From JAYZDF01 sp036337945 (GTDB lineage: Bacteria > Myxococcota > Kuafuiibacteriia > Kuafuiibacteriales > Kuafuiibacteriaceae), in the NCBI GenBank assembly GCA_036337945.1, contig JAYZDF010000043.1:1-64000 (forward strand): a stretch of DNA of 64,000 nucleotides. The letters are read 5' to 3'. The notes beneath the pieces were generated by a model that had not been told where the DNA came from, did no database searches, and worked only from the letters and a program-made list of their open reading frames with translations. Numbering within the stretch: the first letter of the stretch is position 1; every line of letters begins with the position of its first letter. The position numbers and the translations under genes were made by a program. Below are positions 36,601 to 43,664 of the stretch, piece after piece.

Positions 36601-37559
36601 TCGTTGAAACACTTCTTCTTTCCGAGTTATTCGGACATGAAAGAGGCGCATTCACAGGAGCGCACCAACGAAAAATAGGTCGGTTTGAGATGGCTTCAGG
36701 AGGGACTTTGTTTCTTGACGAAATCGGCGACGTCTCGCCTAAGACCCAAGTTGCCCTCCTTCGAATATTGCAAGAGTACGAATTTGAAAGAGTTGGTGGC
36801 GCAAAAACTATTAAGCTGAATGCACGTGTCATCTTCGCGACAAATCGCAACCTGACTACCATGGTTCGAGACGGAACTTTTCGCGAAGACTTGTACTACC
36901 GACTGAAGGGTCTAAATATTGAACTGCCTCCTCTAAGAGATCGCCCTGAAGATATTGAGAAGCTTGCACTCTATTTCCTGAAGAAAAATACGGGTCCCCG
37001 TTCCGATGTCAAAGGACTTTCGAACGATGCACTCGAGCTACTTCATCGTTACCGGTGGCCTGGCAATATTCGAGAACTTGAGAACGTCATTCGCTCGATC
37101 GCGTTATATACAGACCACCGTTCAATTCAGGCGAACGACCTTTTGGAGTATGAAGAGTTATTTGAAGAACGTCTTTATGGCGACTGCTACGACGTAGAAA
37201 CAGGTCCACCAAAGGTAAGTCGTAACATAAGCGAAGCAACTCCTATTGGTGAAAAATCATTTTCGGATACTGGATCGAGCGTCGTCGGTGAAGTAGAATT
37301 TTTCGCTCCCCCTCAAAAGGCTGCAGATGAACAAAGTATGAATGGGGATGCGCTGTCCGATATCTTCGCTCATGGTATGTCGCTCGCGGACTTTAAGAAG
37401 AAGCTTCAAGATGACGCCATCATTAGAGCAATTAGCTTGGCGGAAGGTAATATTACCCGAGCTGCCCAGTTACTAGGAATGAAAAGACCACGCCTATCGC
37501 AGATCATTAACGCTGACGAAGCGCTGAAGGCGATGTGTCAACAGGGAGGACTAAAGTGA
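33633..37559 (+). CDS. STAND-ATPase/TPR sigma-54-dependent transcriptional activator
   Basis: A 1308-residue regulator. Near the N-terminus is a STAND/ORC-like ATPase with Walker A LYGPRGVGKTK (about residue 40) and Walker B LLLVVHDLEKA. Tetratricopeptide repeats fill about 390-880 (YNYAIELFEQTLHLAQEKG, ARALVNLGVSFVRLGN). A full sigma54 AAA+ domain starts near 925, with GESGTGKELIAEAIH near 958, GAFTGA near 1005, LFLDEIG, and WPGNIRELENVIRS. A Fis-type helix-turn-helix (ITRAAQLLGMKRPRLSQII) ends the protein. The ribosome binding site AAGGAGAGG at 33619-33627 is strong. Such proteins are thought to sense a signal through STAND/TPR and activate sigma54 promoters. A lipoprotein gene overlaps its stop by GTGA. 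Confidence 0.93.
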   Translation: MVQNLHALSGTARQEFRSREISHLREKLSANFGSTSLLYGPRGVGKTKISTALIRFAKQQPGSVVFESRARASGTSGFEVWEDIVRQAIHWAEIIGLEIPSIEKLVNDLGVLQLHASCENIEPSLEQKLRFFDSVLSLLSEIAQNARLLLVVHDLEKASGDALELAQFLSDNLFDDPRLQLNDCNPGLLLYTLASTKANSHFADDFVSYLDAHANADVLKLEGFDREALKNYLQSEHVLNKFLSASDGLPHQIDELLEGLPANVETLFERRLNSLAENERKIASSLAIYRRPANAQLLASATGLDLKIVATGLRTLLDERILDRQIENGEFKFSYSRSSNRESAINCLSLEERSKYHCGWANALMDLGEVNTSSLQAYHWFHTDSPNRGVPLAVASAEAQAVSGAFQAATVLLSSALPHAHDKQKEIILTRLIELCSLRGQLKSAEKYIIALKKLIPSQHHGPILLNEAKTMNLAGRFSDAVQCLEQSYKYELAPTDMVQRQAALAEANYQLGLLEEAKEAGEEGLKILEQYAVDSSAHRNVELVNLLGKIALAEEEYNYAIELFEQTLHLAQEKGIAHCEARALVNLGVSFVRLGNQTSAEKYLKEGVRVARSGNHLERVAFGSMNLGVMYHQRGRLSQALEYYTECKNLFRRLGNQTQLARVMYNLALLFRAIGDIKRAKAYNEEAAKLAKKCNVEKLQILSKVLWIRLFSDTGSTNEACHRFEVFAENRQNLRSEIHTVFTLEYAQTLCEAGRYEFAINEICDNLLHDSSPLRAEPKSSHFARAQLIMGRCLSALTRQGAEKYLFSAAQSAKLLNESILARDVEIALIENFLRTGKKKEAKAHIIRLVQLHESLLKGLPQAVRKNAKESPFETKIQELQFGLSHAANSSSVPALPARTRPATTKRPSSHIPASIEQVNKWERKYGDIVGSSAKLHKIFRIVDRIAQSDNAVLITGESGTGKELIAEAIHKNSDRKNGPFIKLNCGALVETLLLSELFGHERGAFTGAHQRKIGRFEMASGGTLFLDEIGDVSPKTQVALLRILQEYEFERVGGAKTIKLNARVIFATNRNLTTMVRDGTFREDLYYRLKGLNIELPPLRDRPEDIEKLALYFLKKNTGPRSDVKGLSNDALELLHRYRWPGNIRELENVIRSIALYTDHRSIQANDLLEYEELFEERLYGDCYDVETGPPKVSRNISEATPIGEKSFSDTGSSVVGEVEFFAPPQKAADEQSMNGDALSDIFAHGMSLADFKKKLQDDAIIRAISLAEGNITRAAQLLGMKRPRLSQIINADEALKAMCQQGGLK

Positions 37560-38632
37560 AGTATCCACTTAGAACCCTTCTCGCACTGGGCTTAAGCATG
37601 ACTCCAAGCTGTTACAAGGATGCTCCTCCAGAGGCACAGGTAAAGATTCTCGCTCCGCAGTCAAGTGAGGCGATGGTTGCTGTATCTGCCAAGGTGGACT
37701 GGAATGAAACATCGAACCGTGAATTTTCTCGAAGGGTTGTCGTCGACGAGATATTGATCAATATCGCTGAACTCAAGTTACTTGGAGACAATCTAACGAT
37801 GAGAGTCGACGGCGAACCACTTATCAATGACGGTTTGATAATGTCGGTATCGAACAATAATCCATACACCGAATTTCCGTTTTCAGAACAATTTCTTTCG
37901 GATTACTTATCCGTTTATGCCCGCATAGCACCGGCAGAAAAGCTATCGAACTCTTCTGTTGTGGTACGAGCCCGTTTGTATGAGTCACCTGAAAATAAAT
38001 TTGAGCAGGCACTTTCCAGCTCGCAAGACAGTGACGATGAAAATTCAGCAGACGACGAGGTGACGACCACCTATGAGACACCAAACCCCGACAGTGAACC
38101 CAATAGAGACGAAACACCAAACCCTGATAGTGAGCCGAACCGTGAGGAAACGCCGAATCCAGATGGGGAGCCCAACAGAGACGAAACACCAAACCCTGAT
38201 GGGGAACCAAACAATGAAGACGACGAAGATCCTATCCGACGTAGTAAACTAACCAGCGGCGAGGCTTCTAGCCGGTTAGCAAAAGATACCTTCATAAATT
38301 TTGAAATACGTGGTGCGGACGTAATGGAAATGGTGGCCTTATTTGAACCAACCGAAAGAAATAAAGTCATACTTGCAATCCCTGCTTATAAATGGCTGAC
38401 CGAGGCCTCAGTGAAGCGTCTTGAAGCGGCCCTGCTGGCTTTGCGGGACAAAGAGGGAAAAGGCACAATCGCGCAGTCAGTAAGAAGAGTTATTCCTATC
38501 GTTGTTGAGACGAGTGAAAAGTCACCAGACAAAATTTCAGACAATCGAAACAATATATTGAAGAGACATGAGGATTATCGACTGCTAACAGAGGACTTGA
38601 TCGACCCTAAAAAACCGAGGCTCCAAAGATAA
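37556..38632 (+). CDS. Lipoprotein with four 12-residue Pro/Asp/Glu repeats
   Basis: A 358-residue protein with a lipoprotein signal (LGLSMTPSCYKD). The start is a GTG at 37556 overlapping the TGA of the sigma54 regulator (GTGA), preferred to starts further upstream that lie inside that gene. Residues about 20-150 are an acidic domain without a recognised family. Four copies of ETPNPDSEPNRD-like 12-mers follow (residues 174-221). The C-terminal third (FEIRGADVMEMVALFEPTER) is again globular. Coupling to the regulator suggests it may be part of the same signalling route or its target. The function is unknown. Confidence 0.8.
   Translation: MKYPLRTLLALGLSMTPSCYKDAPPEAQVKILAPQSSEAMVAVSAKVDWNETSNREFSRRVVVDEILINIAELKLLGDNLTMRVDGEPLINDGLIMSVSNNNPYTEFPFSEQFLSDYLSVYARIAPAEKLSNSSVVVRARLYESPENKFEQALSSSQDSDDENSADDEVTTTYETPNPDSEPNRDETPNPDSEPNREETPNPDGEPNRDETPNPDGEPNNEDDEDPIRRSKLTSGEASSRLAKDTFINFEIRGADVMEMVALFEPTERNKVILAIPAYKWLTEASVKRLEAALLALRDKEGKGTIAQSVRRVIPIVVETSEKSPDKISDNRNNILKRHEDYRLLTEDLIDPKKPRLQR
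38075..38218 (+). repeat. Four tandem 36-bp coding repeats
   Basis: Units begin at 38075, 38111, 38147 and 38183 and encode ETPNP-D-S/G-EPN plus two residues. Many differences between units are synonymous, so the peptide sequence rather than the DNA seems to be kept. It forms a flexible acidic, proline-rich linker in the lipoprotein. Confidence 0.9.
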
Positions 38633-38692
38633 AACCAGACACTCCGAAGGATACCTCGCAAAAATTAGTCCGCTGTGCAGTGACCAGTGAGA

Positions 38693-39088
38693 CTACTGCC
38701 CGCGAAAATATAATTGCGCGTGTCGCTGAGCCACCATATTAGCCACATTCATACGGCCCATTGGGTTCTCAAAAGCGCGAGTACCGGCAGCCAGCTGGGT
38801 AAAACTTGCTAACTGACCAACATTTCCCGCAGATGCTAAAATGCCGCCAAGAGGTCCGAGTAATGGACCGGCCAAAAACGCAAGTGGACTTCCCATGAAC
38901 TGTGTCAAGAAGCCAGTAATCGCTTTTCCAAATGGTAGAGCGTTGAGGACTTTTCCTATCACCCCTGCGAATGGTTTGATAATTTTTGATAGTGGTTTTG
39001 TGACTAGGCTAAGGCCGTTTTTAACAAAACCTCCCACCCTACGGACGACCCTTCTAAAGGCTCGTCCGATACGACGAAATAAACCCAT
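38693..39088 (-). CDS. Arginine-rich amphipathic 131-aa protein, candidate modified peptide or membrane-active protein
   Basis: The product has two parts. The first 60 residues are strongly cationic and amphipathic, starting MGLFRRIGRAFRRVVRRVGG with seven Arg in the first 17 positions and then KPLSKIIKPFAGVIGKVL. The middle is Gly/Leu/Ala-rich and hydrophobic (SPLAFLAGPLLGPLGGILA). The end is GRMNVANMVAQRHAQLYFRG. The N-terminal part looks like a membrane-active helix. A very strong ribosome binding site (GAGGAG, 7 bases from ATG) contrasts with its neighbours. It is the last gene after an arginase-family enzyme and a 167-residue protein. No family is recognised. Alternatives are a bacteriocin-like or structural membrane protein. 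Confidence 0.7.
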   Translation of the reverse strand: MGLFRRIGRAFRRVVRRVGGFVKNGLSLVTKPLSKIIKPFAGVIGKVLNALPFGKAITGFLTQFMGSPLAFLAGPLLGPLGGILASAGNVGQLASFTQLAAGTRAFENPMGRMNVANMVAQRHAQLYFRGQ

Positions 39089-39122
39089 TTTTTTCTCCTC
39101 TATGCGTATCGAGCAGAGTCTC

Positions 39123-39141
39123 GCATCTCAGCTTGAGACGC
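39123..39141 (-). promoter_or_regulatory. Intercistronic stem-loop before the 131-aa gene
   Basis: On the transcript, GCGTCTCA and TGAGATGC can pair with one mismatch around AGC. It lies between the 167-aa and 131-aa genes, 34 bases before the strong GAGGAG site region and start. No U-tract follows, so processing or stabilisation of the downstream message is more likely than termination. Confidence 0.3.
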
Positions 39142-39159
39142 TAGACCTGACCCAACACA

Positions 39160-39663
39160 TCAATCTTTATCGGGTGAGGTGTCTTTTTGTTTCGTAAATT
39201 TTTGGATATTTTCTTGTGACCTTCGATTCATAAGTTCTTGTTTGAGCACGGAACTCATCTCATTGTTCGGCAGCGGAGAAGACGTACTCGACAAGCTTGG
39301 TCGAGCTTTAGCACCCGTGATTTTCGATAAACCAATGCGATCATTCGACTTTTCTATTTTATCTCGCATCGATATTTGAGGCGGTCCAAGCTCAATTTCG
39401 CCAGAAGCAACCTTCTCAAGCCAGTCCAATACTTCATGCTGAGTTGGAAGTTTCTCTCCATGGGTTTGCTGAACCTCCTCGTCCAGTAAAATGAGTTCGG
39501 GCTCCTTATTGGGGTCTTGAGCGTACTGCAGAACCATCTCGACATATTTTTCGAGCGGTAACTCAAAGGACTTCGCAATCGCAATCGTATCCTCATCTTC
39601 CATAAGCTGCTGGCGGACGACTTCTAATGGCGCTCCTAAACTTCGTTTTGGTTTCTCTGTCAT
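39160..39663 (-). CDS. Hypothetical protein (167 aa) between arginase-family enzyme and Arg-rich protein
   Basis: The start at 39663 has AGGG about 8 bases upstream. A longer start would overlap the enzyme gene. Residues about 10-100 are charged and helical (PLEVVRQQLMEDEDTIAIAK, SFELPLEKYVEMVLQYAQ, LPTQHEVLDWLEKVASGEI). The last 70 residues are basic/polar and probably disordered. It is cytosolic, with no signal or membrane segment. No family is recognised. It starts 13 bases after the enzyme's stop, so the genes are one operon. A binding partner of the enzyme or of the Arg-rich protein is possible. Confidence 0.7.
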   Translation of the reverse strand: MTEKPKRSLGAPLEVVRQQLMEDEDTIAIAKSFELPLEKYVEMVLQYAQDPNKEPELILLDEEVQQTHGEKLPTQHEVLDWLEKVASGEIELGPPQISMRDKIEKSNDRIGLSKITGAKARPSLSSTSSPLPNNEMSSVLKQELMNRRSQENIQKFTKQKDTSPDKD

Positions 39664-39676
39664 TCGATCATTCCCT

Positions 39677-40897
39677 TTAGCGTCCTTCCTCGTTTTCTGT
39701 ATCAATTTTTCTATCTAACCCTAAGACAAGTCCATCCGCTGCAGTAAGCAGAATCTCAGCAGCAAGCCCACCCGTAGTGTCTTCAGGTCGGTCTGACAAT
39801 CCCACTTCAACGACATCGACTCCAATAATTTCTCGATGGCTTGCGAAGTAGTGAACCATAGATTTGAGTTCTGATGGCAGCATTCCATTGCAAACCGGCG
39901 TACCAGTTGCGGGTGCATATGCCGGGTCGAGGACATCGATATCGATGCTCATATAATAAGGTTTAGTGGGAGGAATTCGTTCCAACATCTCTTCAAGGCT
40001 CAATAAACGAATTTGCTCGAGGCCAAACTGGGTCACAACATCGGAGGTTATATGCTCTGAAGCATCGATGATCCCACGCAGACCAAACTGAAGGAGTGGA
40101 TCCACGTATTCTAATTTTTCTAAAATATGAGTAAAGACGCTTCCGTGGTGCAACTGACTCCCCGGCATCGCCTCACCGAGGTCGGTGTGAGCGTCGAAAT
40201 GAATTATTCCAAATTCTTGATGGGGTAAAGCACGTAATACTGGCCACGTGATTGAGTGATCTCCACCAAGAATAAGTGGAATAGATCCGGTCCTACAGAC
40301 GTCAGAAATCACACGACTGACCCGTTCAAAAAATAAATCGACGGACTCACCGGGCGGACAGAAAACATCACCCGCATCGCAAAGGGTAATCTCAGTCAAT
40401 AATCTTTTACCGGTGGAGTAATCATAGAAACCATAAGGAGTAAATCGGTGTGGATCGAGACGATAACGAGTACCTCCGCTCGCTGCTCGAATAGACTGCG
40501 GACCAAACCGAGCCCCTGCGTGTCCTGTTGTATAACCATCAAAGGGGACCCCAACAAATGTGAAAGCACTGGGTTGTGCTGAATCATAATGAGGCACATG
40601 AGCGAAATTCTGCGGAGCAAGTGTGCGATCAGGGAGGATAGGAACACCGTTTTCATCCGCACAAAGCAATAGGTGCTTCTTTTGACAAGATTCCAAGAAA
40701 TGTTGAGAAGCTTCCCGATCGAAAGGTAAATCACCAATACATTGTTCGATAGTCTTTGCTGTTTCAAATTGCTGTAATAAGCCAACCTGATAACGCGTCG
40801 CTTCAATTTTGGTCCCGAAGAGGCTCGCTCGCACTTCAAAACGACCCTCGCCGGCAGGGATAATTTCCGCAGAAGAATTCAGAATAAGCGGACTCAT
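39677..40897 (-). CDS. Arginase/agmatinase-family enzyme with PqqD/RRE-like N-terminal domain
   Basis: A 406-residue protein starting at ATG 40897. The ureohydrolase domain begins near residue 110 and keeps all manganese ligands: GGDHSIT, FDAHTDLGE and SIDIDVLDPAYAPATGTP. This family hydrolyses guanidino groups to urea. The first 90 residues are extra: beta strands (LILNSSAEIIPAGEGRFEVR) then a winged-helix-like part (VGLLQQFETAKTIEQCI, then HFLESCQKKHLLL). The pattern resembles PqqD or RiPP-recognition domains in peptide-modifying enzymes. Free arginine or agmatine as substrate remains possible. The two downstream genes encode a helical protein and an arginine-rich peptide-like protein. A perfect dyad lies just before the start. 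Confidence 0.85.
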   Translation of the reverse strand: MSPLILNSSAEIIPAGEGRFEVRASLFGTKIEATRYQVGLLQQFETAKTIEQCIGDLPFDREASQHFLESCQKKHLLLCADENGVPILPDRTLAPQNFAHVPHYDSAQPSAFTFVGVPFDGYTTGHAGARFGPQSIRAASGGTRYRLDPHRFTPYGFYDYSTGKRLLTEITLCDAGDVFCPPGESVDLFFERVSRVISDVCRTGSIPLILGGDHSITWPVLRALPHQEFGIIHFDAHTDLGEAMPGSQLHHGSVFTHILEKLEYVDPLLQFGLRGIIDASEHITSDVVTQFGLEQIRLLSLEEMLERIPPTKPYYMSIDIDVLDPAYAPATGTPVCNGMLPSELKSMVHYFASHREIIGVDVVEVGLSDRPEDTTGGLAAEILLTAADGLVLGLDRKIDTENEEGR

Positions 40898-40903
40898 AAT
40901 CAA

Positions 40904-40925
40904 CAAGTACCTAACAAGGTACTTG
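40904..40925. promoter_or_regulatory. Perfect 9-base inverted repeat before the arginase-family gene
   Basis: CAAGTACCT and AGGTACTTG flank AACA, and the dyad ends 6 bases before the ATG at 40897. On the minus-strand transcript the only SD-like AGG lies in the second arm, so a hairpin would hide it. It could equally be an operator between this operon and the divergent DUF423 gene. Confidence 0.5.
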
Positions 40926-40958
40926 CATCCAAGCGCGCAACGGGGAAATTATAGGGGA

Positions 40959-41324
40959 GTGAGTAATTTTATCGCCATTGGAGCAATCTCAGCTGCAATA
41001 TCAGTTGCCGCCGGCGCCTTCGGAGCTCACGGCTTGAGGGGAAAAATTAGTGACGACATGCTCATCGTATTCGAGACCGGTGCGAGATATCAGATGTATC
41101 ATGCATTAGGGCTTATTTTGATTGGCGTCGTATTGATGAACCGCCCGAGCTCAGCGCTGAACACGGCAGGGTGGCTTATGACTGTCGGCACTCTGCTCTT
41201 TTCGGGGAGTCTTTACGGTCTTGCCCTTGGAGGACCTAGGTTTCTGGGACCAATCACACCACTTGGCGGGACAGCTTTCATGATCGCATGGGGAATGTTT
41301 GCTTATGCTGTACTGCGCTCATGA
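40959..41324 (+). CDS. DUF423 (YgdD-like) small membrane protein
   Basis: A 121-residue inner-membrane protein with about four hydrophobic helices. The family marks are GAFGAHGLRG near the N-terminus, YHALGLILIGV and the late GLALGGPRFLGPITPLGGTAFM. A GTG at 40959 fits the usual DUF423 start, and longer in-frame starts would cover the dyad and run into the divergent gene. The helicase gene overlaps its 3' end by 20 bases. The function of the family is unknown. Confidence 0.85.
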   Translation: MSNFIAIGAISAAISVAAGAFGAHGLRGKISDDMLIVFETGARYQMYHALGLILIGVVLMNRPSSALNTAGWLMTVGTLLFSGSLYGLALGGPRFLGPITPLGGTAFMIAWGMFAYAVLRS

Positions 41325-43197
41325 ACTTGAAAAACTTCGTGAGCTTCTCGTTTTAGAGGATCATGAAGCCAGTCGTAGAGAACACGATCTGCGATCAAAT
41401 TCGAGTCCCAAGCAGTTAGAAGCTCGAGGACTTTTACTCAGAAATGCAAGAGTAACTGACGAACGAGCGGTTTTGTTTGGCCGCGTTCGTGTCACTCTTG
41501 GCGAAGACTTAAGTCGACCTGGACATTTTGGATTATTTGCCTCAAAGCCGGGAAATGTTGTTCGAGTCAAGTCAGAGGAAGAAACTCTAGGGATTGTTCA
41601 AAGTAGTGGACCGGGCTGGATGGCCGTCATATTTGATGAAAGCTTAGGCAGTGACATTCAAAAGATTGACCTCGAGCTTGCCCCAGACCTTGTCACCCTT
41701 CAGCGACTGAAAGATGCAATTACTTCGGCCGAACAGTCTCGAGGACGAACCGCTCGATTAGTCAATCTGATCATGGGGTGTGAAACGCCCCAACCTACCC
41801 GACTGAACCACCTTGAAGTATTAGACGAGAATCTCAATGATGACCAAAAAGAAGCAGTTCGTCATGGAATCGGTGCGCCCGATATAGCGCTAATTCACGG
41901 TCCACCGGGAACAGGAAAAACAAGAACGCTTGTCGAGGTCATTCGACAGTGCGTAGCGCGAGGTGAAAAGGTATTATGTCTTGCTGCCTCAAATGCAGCG
42001 GTCGACAATCTTGCGAAAATGCTTCTTACAGCGTCGCCTGATCTCCCGATTGTGCGGCTAGGTCATCCCGCCCGAACGCATGAGGTCCTCGAAGAATACA
42101 CGCTTTCAGGGCTTACGGAAAAACATCCTCAGAGAATTTTAGCAAAAGGACTGGTACGTGACGCTTTGGCTCTTCTCAAGAGCAGAAGCTCGGAAAGAGG
42201 ACGACCCACTCGTGAGCAGCGTGAGGAACGGAAACAGCGCCGCATTGAAGCCAACCGAATATTCGATGATGTTCGGAAGCTCGAAAGACAGGCAACAGAA
42301 ACGATAATGAGCCAGACCAAAGTTGTATGCGGAACACTGACAGGCTTTTTGCGAGAGGTTGGAGATGATGCGCGTTTTGATTTGTTGGTCGTTGATGAAG
42401 CTAGCCAGGCGCTGACGCCCGCTTTATTGCCGGGAATATTGAGAGCACAAAGAGTCGTGCTTGCAGGTGATCATCGGCAACTTCCGCCAACGGTTATAAG
42501 TGGAGAGGCGAAAAAGGGTGGACTTTCCATCACTGCTTTCGATCAATTGATGAATTTCGATACTTTTTCAGAATGTCGGCATATGTTGACCATTCAACAC
42601 AGAATGGCACCCGAGTTAATGAGGTTTTCATCGTCAGAATTCTATGATGGGAGACTTACGGCCGACCCTAGACTCGCTACCCGCCAGTTCGCTCCCTCAA
42701 GCTATAACATCGAGATGCCCTTAAAGTTGATAGATACGGCTGGTGCAGGACTGGATGAAAATCGAGAAGATGAGAACGCGAGTATTGAAAACGCAGGGCA
42801 TGCTGATTTGGTGGTTCGGTATCTCGATGAGATTATGAGCCATGGAGTGCAGCCCTCGCAGATTGCAGTAATCACACCCTACTCCGCTCAAGTGGAGTCA
42901 ATTTGTCATAAAGCAGCGCCATGGCTGGAAAAAGGCCTTGAGGTGGATTCGGTGGATGGTTTTCAGGGCCGTGAAAAGGATATCATCATTTTTGATGCTG
43001 TCCGTAGTAATTCAAATGGAGAAGTGGGCTTTCTAGCCGATCATCGTCGATTGAACGTCGCAGTGACTCGAGCAAAGTATCAACTGATCGTGATCGCAGA
43101 TGCTGCAACTTTAGCGACCGATCCTGTTTGGTCGCGTTTCTTCGATTTCGCAATGACCAATAATAGCTATGTATCTTACTTTGAACTGGAGCATTAG
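41305..43197 (+). CDS. UPF1/SMUBP2-like superfamily 1B DNA/RNA helicase
   Basis: A 630-residue helicase. An N-terminal beta-barrel region (about 50-130) precedes Walker A HGPPGTGKTRTLVEV (about 198). Motif Ia is AASNAAVDNLAKML, motif II VVDEASQAL, motif III AGDHRQLPPT, motif IV/V QHRMAPELM and TPYSAQV, and motif VI VAVTRAKYQL. This is the IGHMBP2-type single-protein helicase found in bacteria, probably 5'-3' on DNA or RNA. The gene overlaps the DUF423 end, and its TAG overlaps the next start by one base. Confidence 0.9.
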   Translation: MLYCAHELEKLRELLVLEDHEASRREHDLRSNSSPKQLEARGLLLRNARVTDERAVLFGRVRVTLGEDLSRPGHFGLFASKPGNVVRVKSEEETLGIVQSSGPGWMAVIFDESLGSDIQKIDLELAPDLVTLQRLKDAITSAEQSRGRTARLVNLIMGCETPQPTRLNHLEVLDENLNDDQKEAVRHGIGAPDIALIHGPPGTGKTRTLVEVIRQCVARGEKVLCLAASNAAVDNLAKMLLTASPDLPIVRLGHPARTHEVLEEYTLSGLTEKHPQRILAKGLVRDALALLKSRSSERGRPTREQREERKQRRIEANRIFDDVRKLERQATETIMSQTKVVCGTLTGFLREVGDDARFDLLVVDEASQALTPALLPGILRAQRVVLAGDHRQLPPTVISGEAKKGGLSITAFDQLMNFDTFSECRHMLTIQHRMAPELMRFSSSEFYDGRLTADPRLATRQFAPSSYNIEMPLKLIDTAGAGLDENREDENASIENAGHADLVVRYLDEIMSHGVQPSQIAVITPYSAQVESICHKAAPWLEKGLEVDSVDGFQGREKDIIIFDAVRSNSNGEVGFLADHRRLNVAVTRAKYQLIVIADAATLATDPVWSRFFDFAMTNNSYVSYFELEH

Positions 43198-43664
43198 TGA
43201 CATCGGTAAACAACTATGAAGAGCTGGATGAAGTCATTCGTACCTTATACGAGTGCATGAGTTTTGCGAGTGGCGAAATGCCAGATTACCAGAGGTGCAG
43301 AATACTTTTCTGTCGAGGCGCGAGTGTTATACCTCCGAGCGATGACTCAATCCCTGCGAGCGCTATATCGGTCGATGAATTTTTTGAAACATCTAAGGTC
43401 GCTATTGAAAGCTCACAAGAGCTTCAATCACGAGGTCTAAATGAAAGAGAAATCTACAGAAAGGTTAACGAGTTTGGTTCAGTCGCTCAGGTATTTAGTA
43501 CCTATGAAAGCCGCGTAGAGTTTTCGGATTACGAGTCGGTCGGAAAGGGCGTAAATTCGATTTCTCTCGTTTTTCAAGATTCAAGGTGGTGGATATTGAG
43601 CCTTAGCTGGGATGATGAAAGTCCGGAACTTCAACTACCAGACGATTTGTTGCCTTCTCCTTAG
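43197..43664 (+). CDS. SnoaL/NTF2-like protein
   Basis: A 155-residue protein with the cone-shaped NTF2-like pattern. It has an N-terminal helix pair (DEVIRTLYECMSFASGEMPD), FCRGASVIPP, the SVDEFF segment, then EFGSVAQVFSTYESR and a final SISLVFQDSRWWILSLSWDD. The start is a GTG overlapping the helicase TAG by one base. NTF2-like proteins bind small molecules or act as lyases/isomerases, and here no catalytic role can be named. The stop shares TTAG with the convergent rtcR gene. Confidence 0.75.
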   Translation: MTSVNNYEELDEVIRTLYECMSFASGEMPDYQRCRILFCRGASVIPPSDDSIPASAISVDEFFETSKVAIESSQELQSRGLNEREIYRKVNEFGSVAQVFSTYESRVEFSDYESVGKGVNSISLVFQDSRWWILSLSWDDESPELQLPDDLLPSP

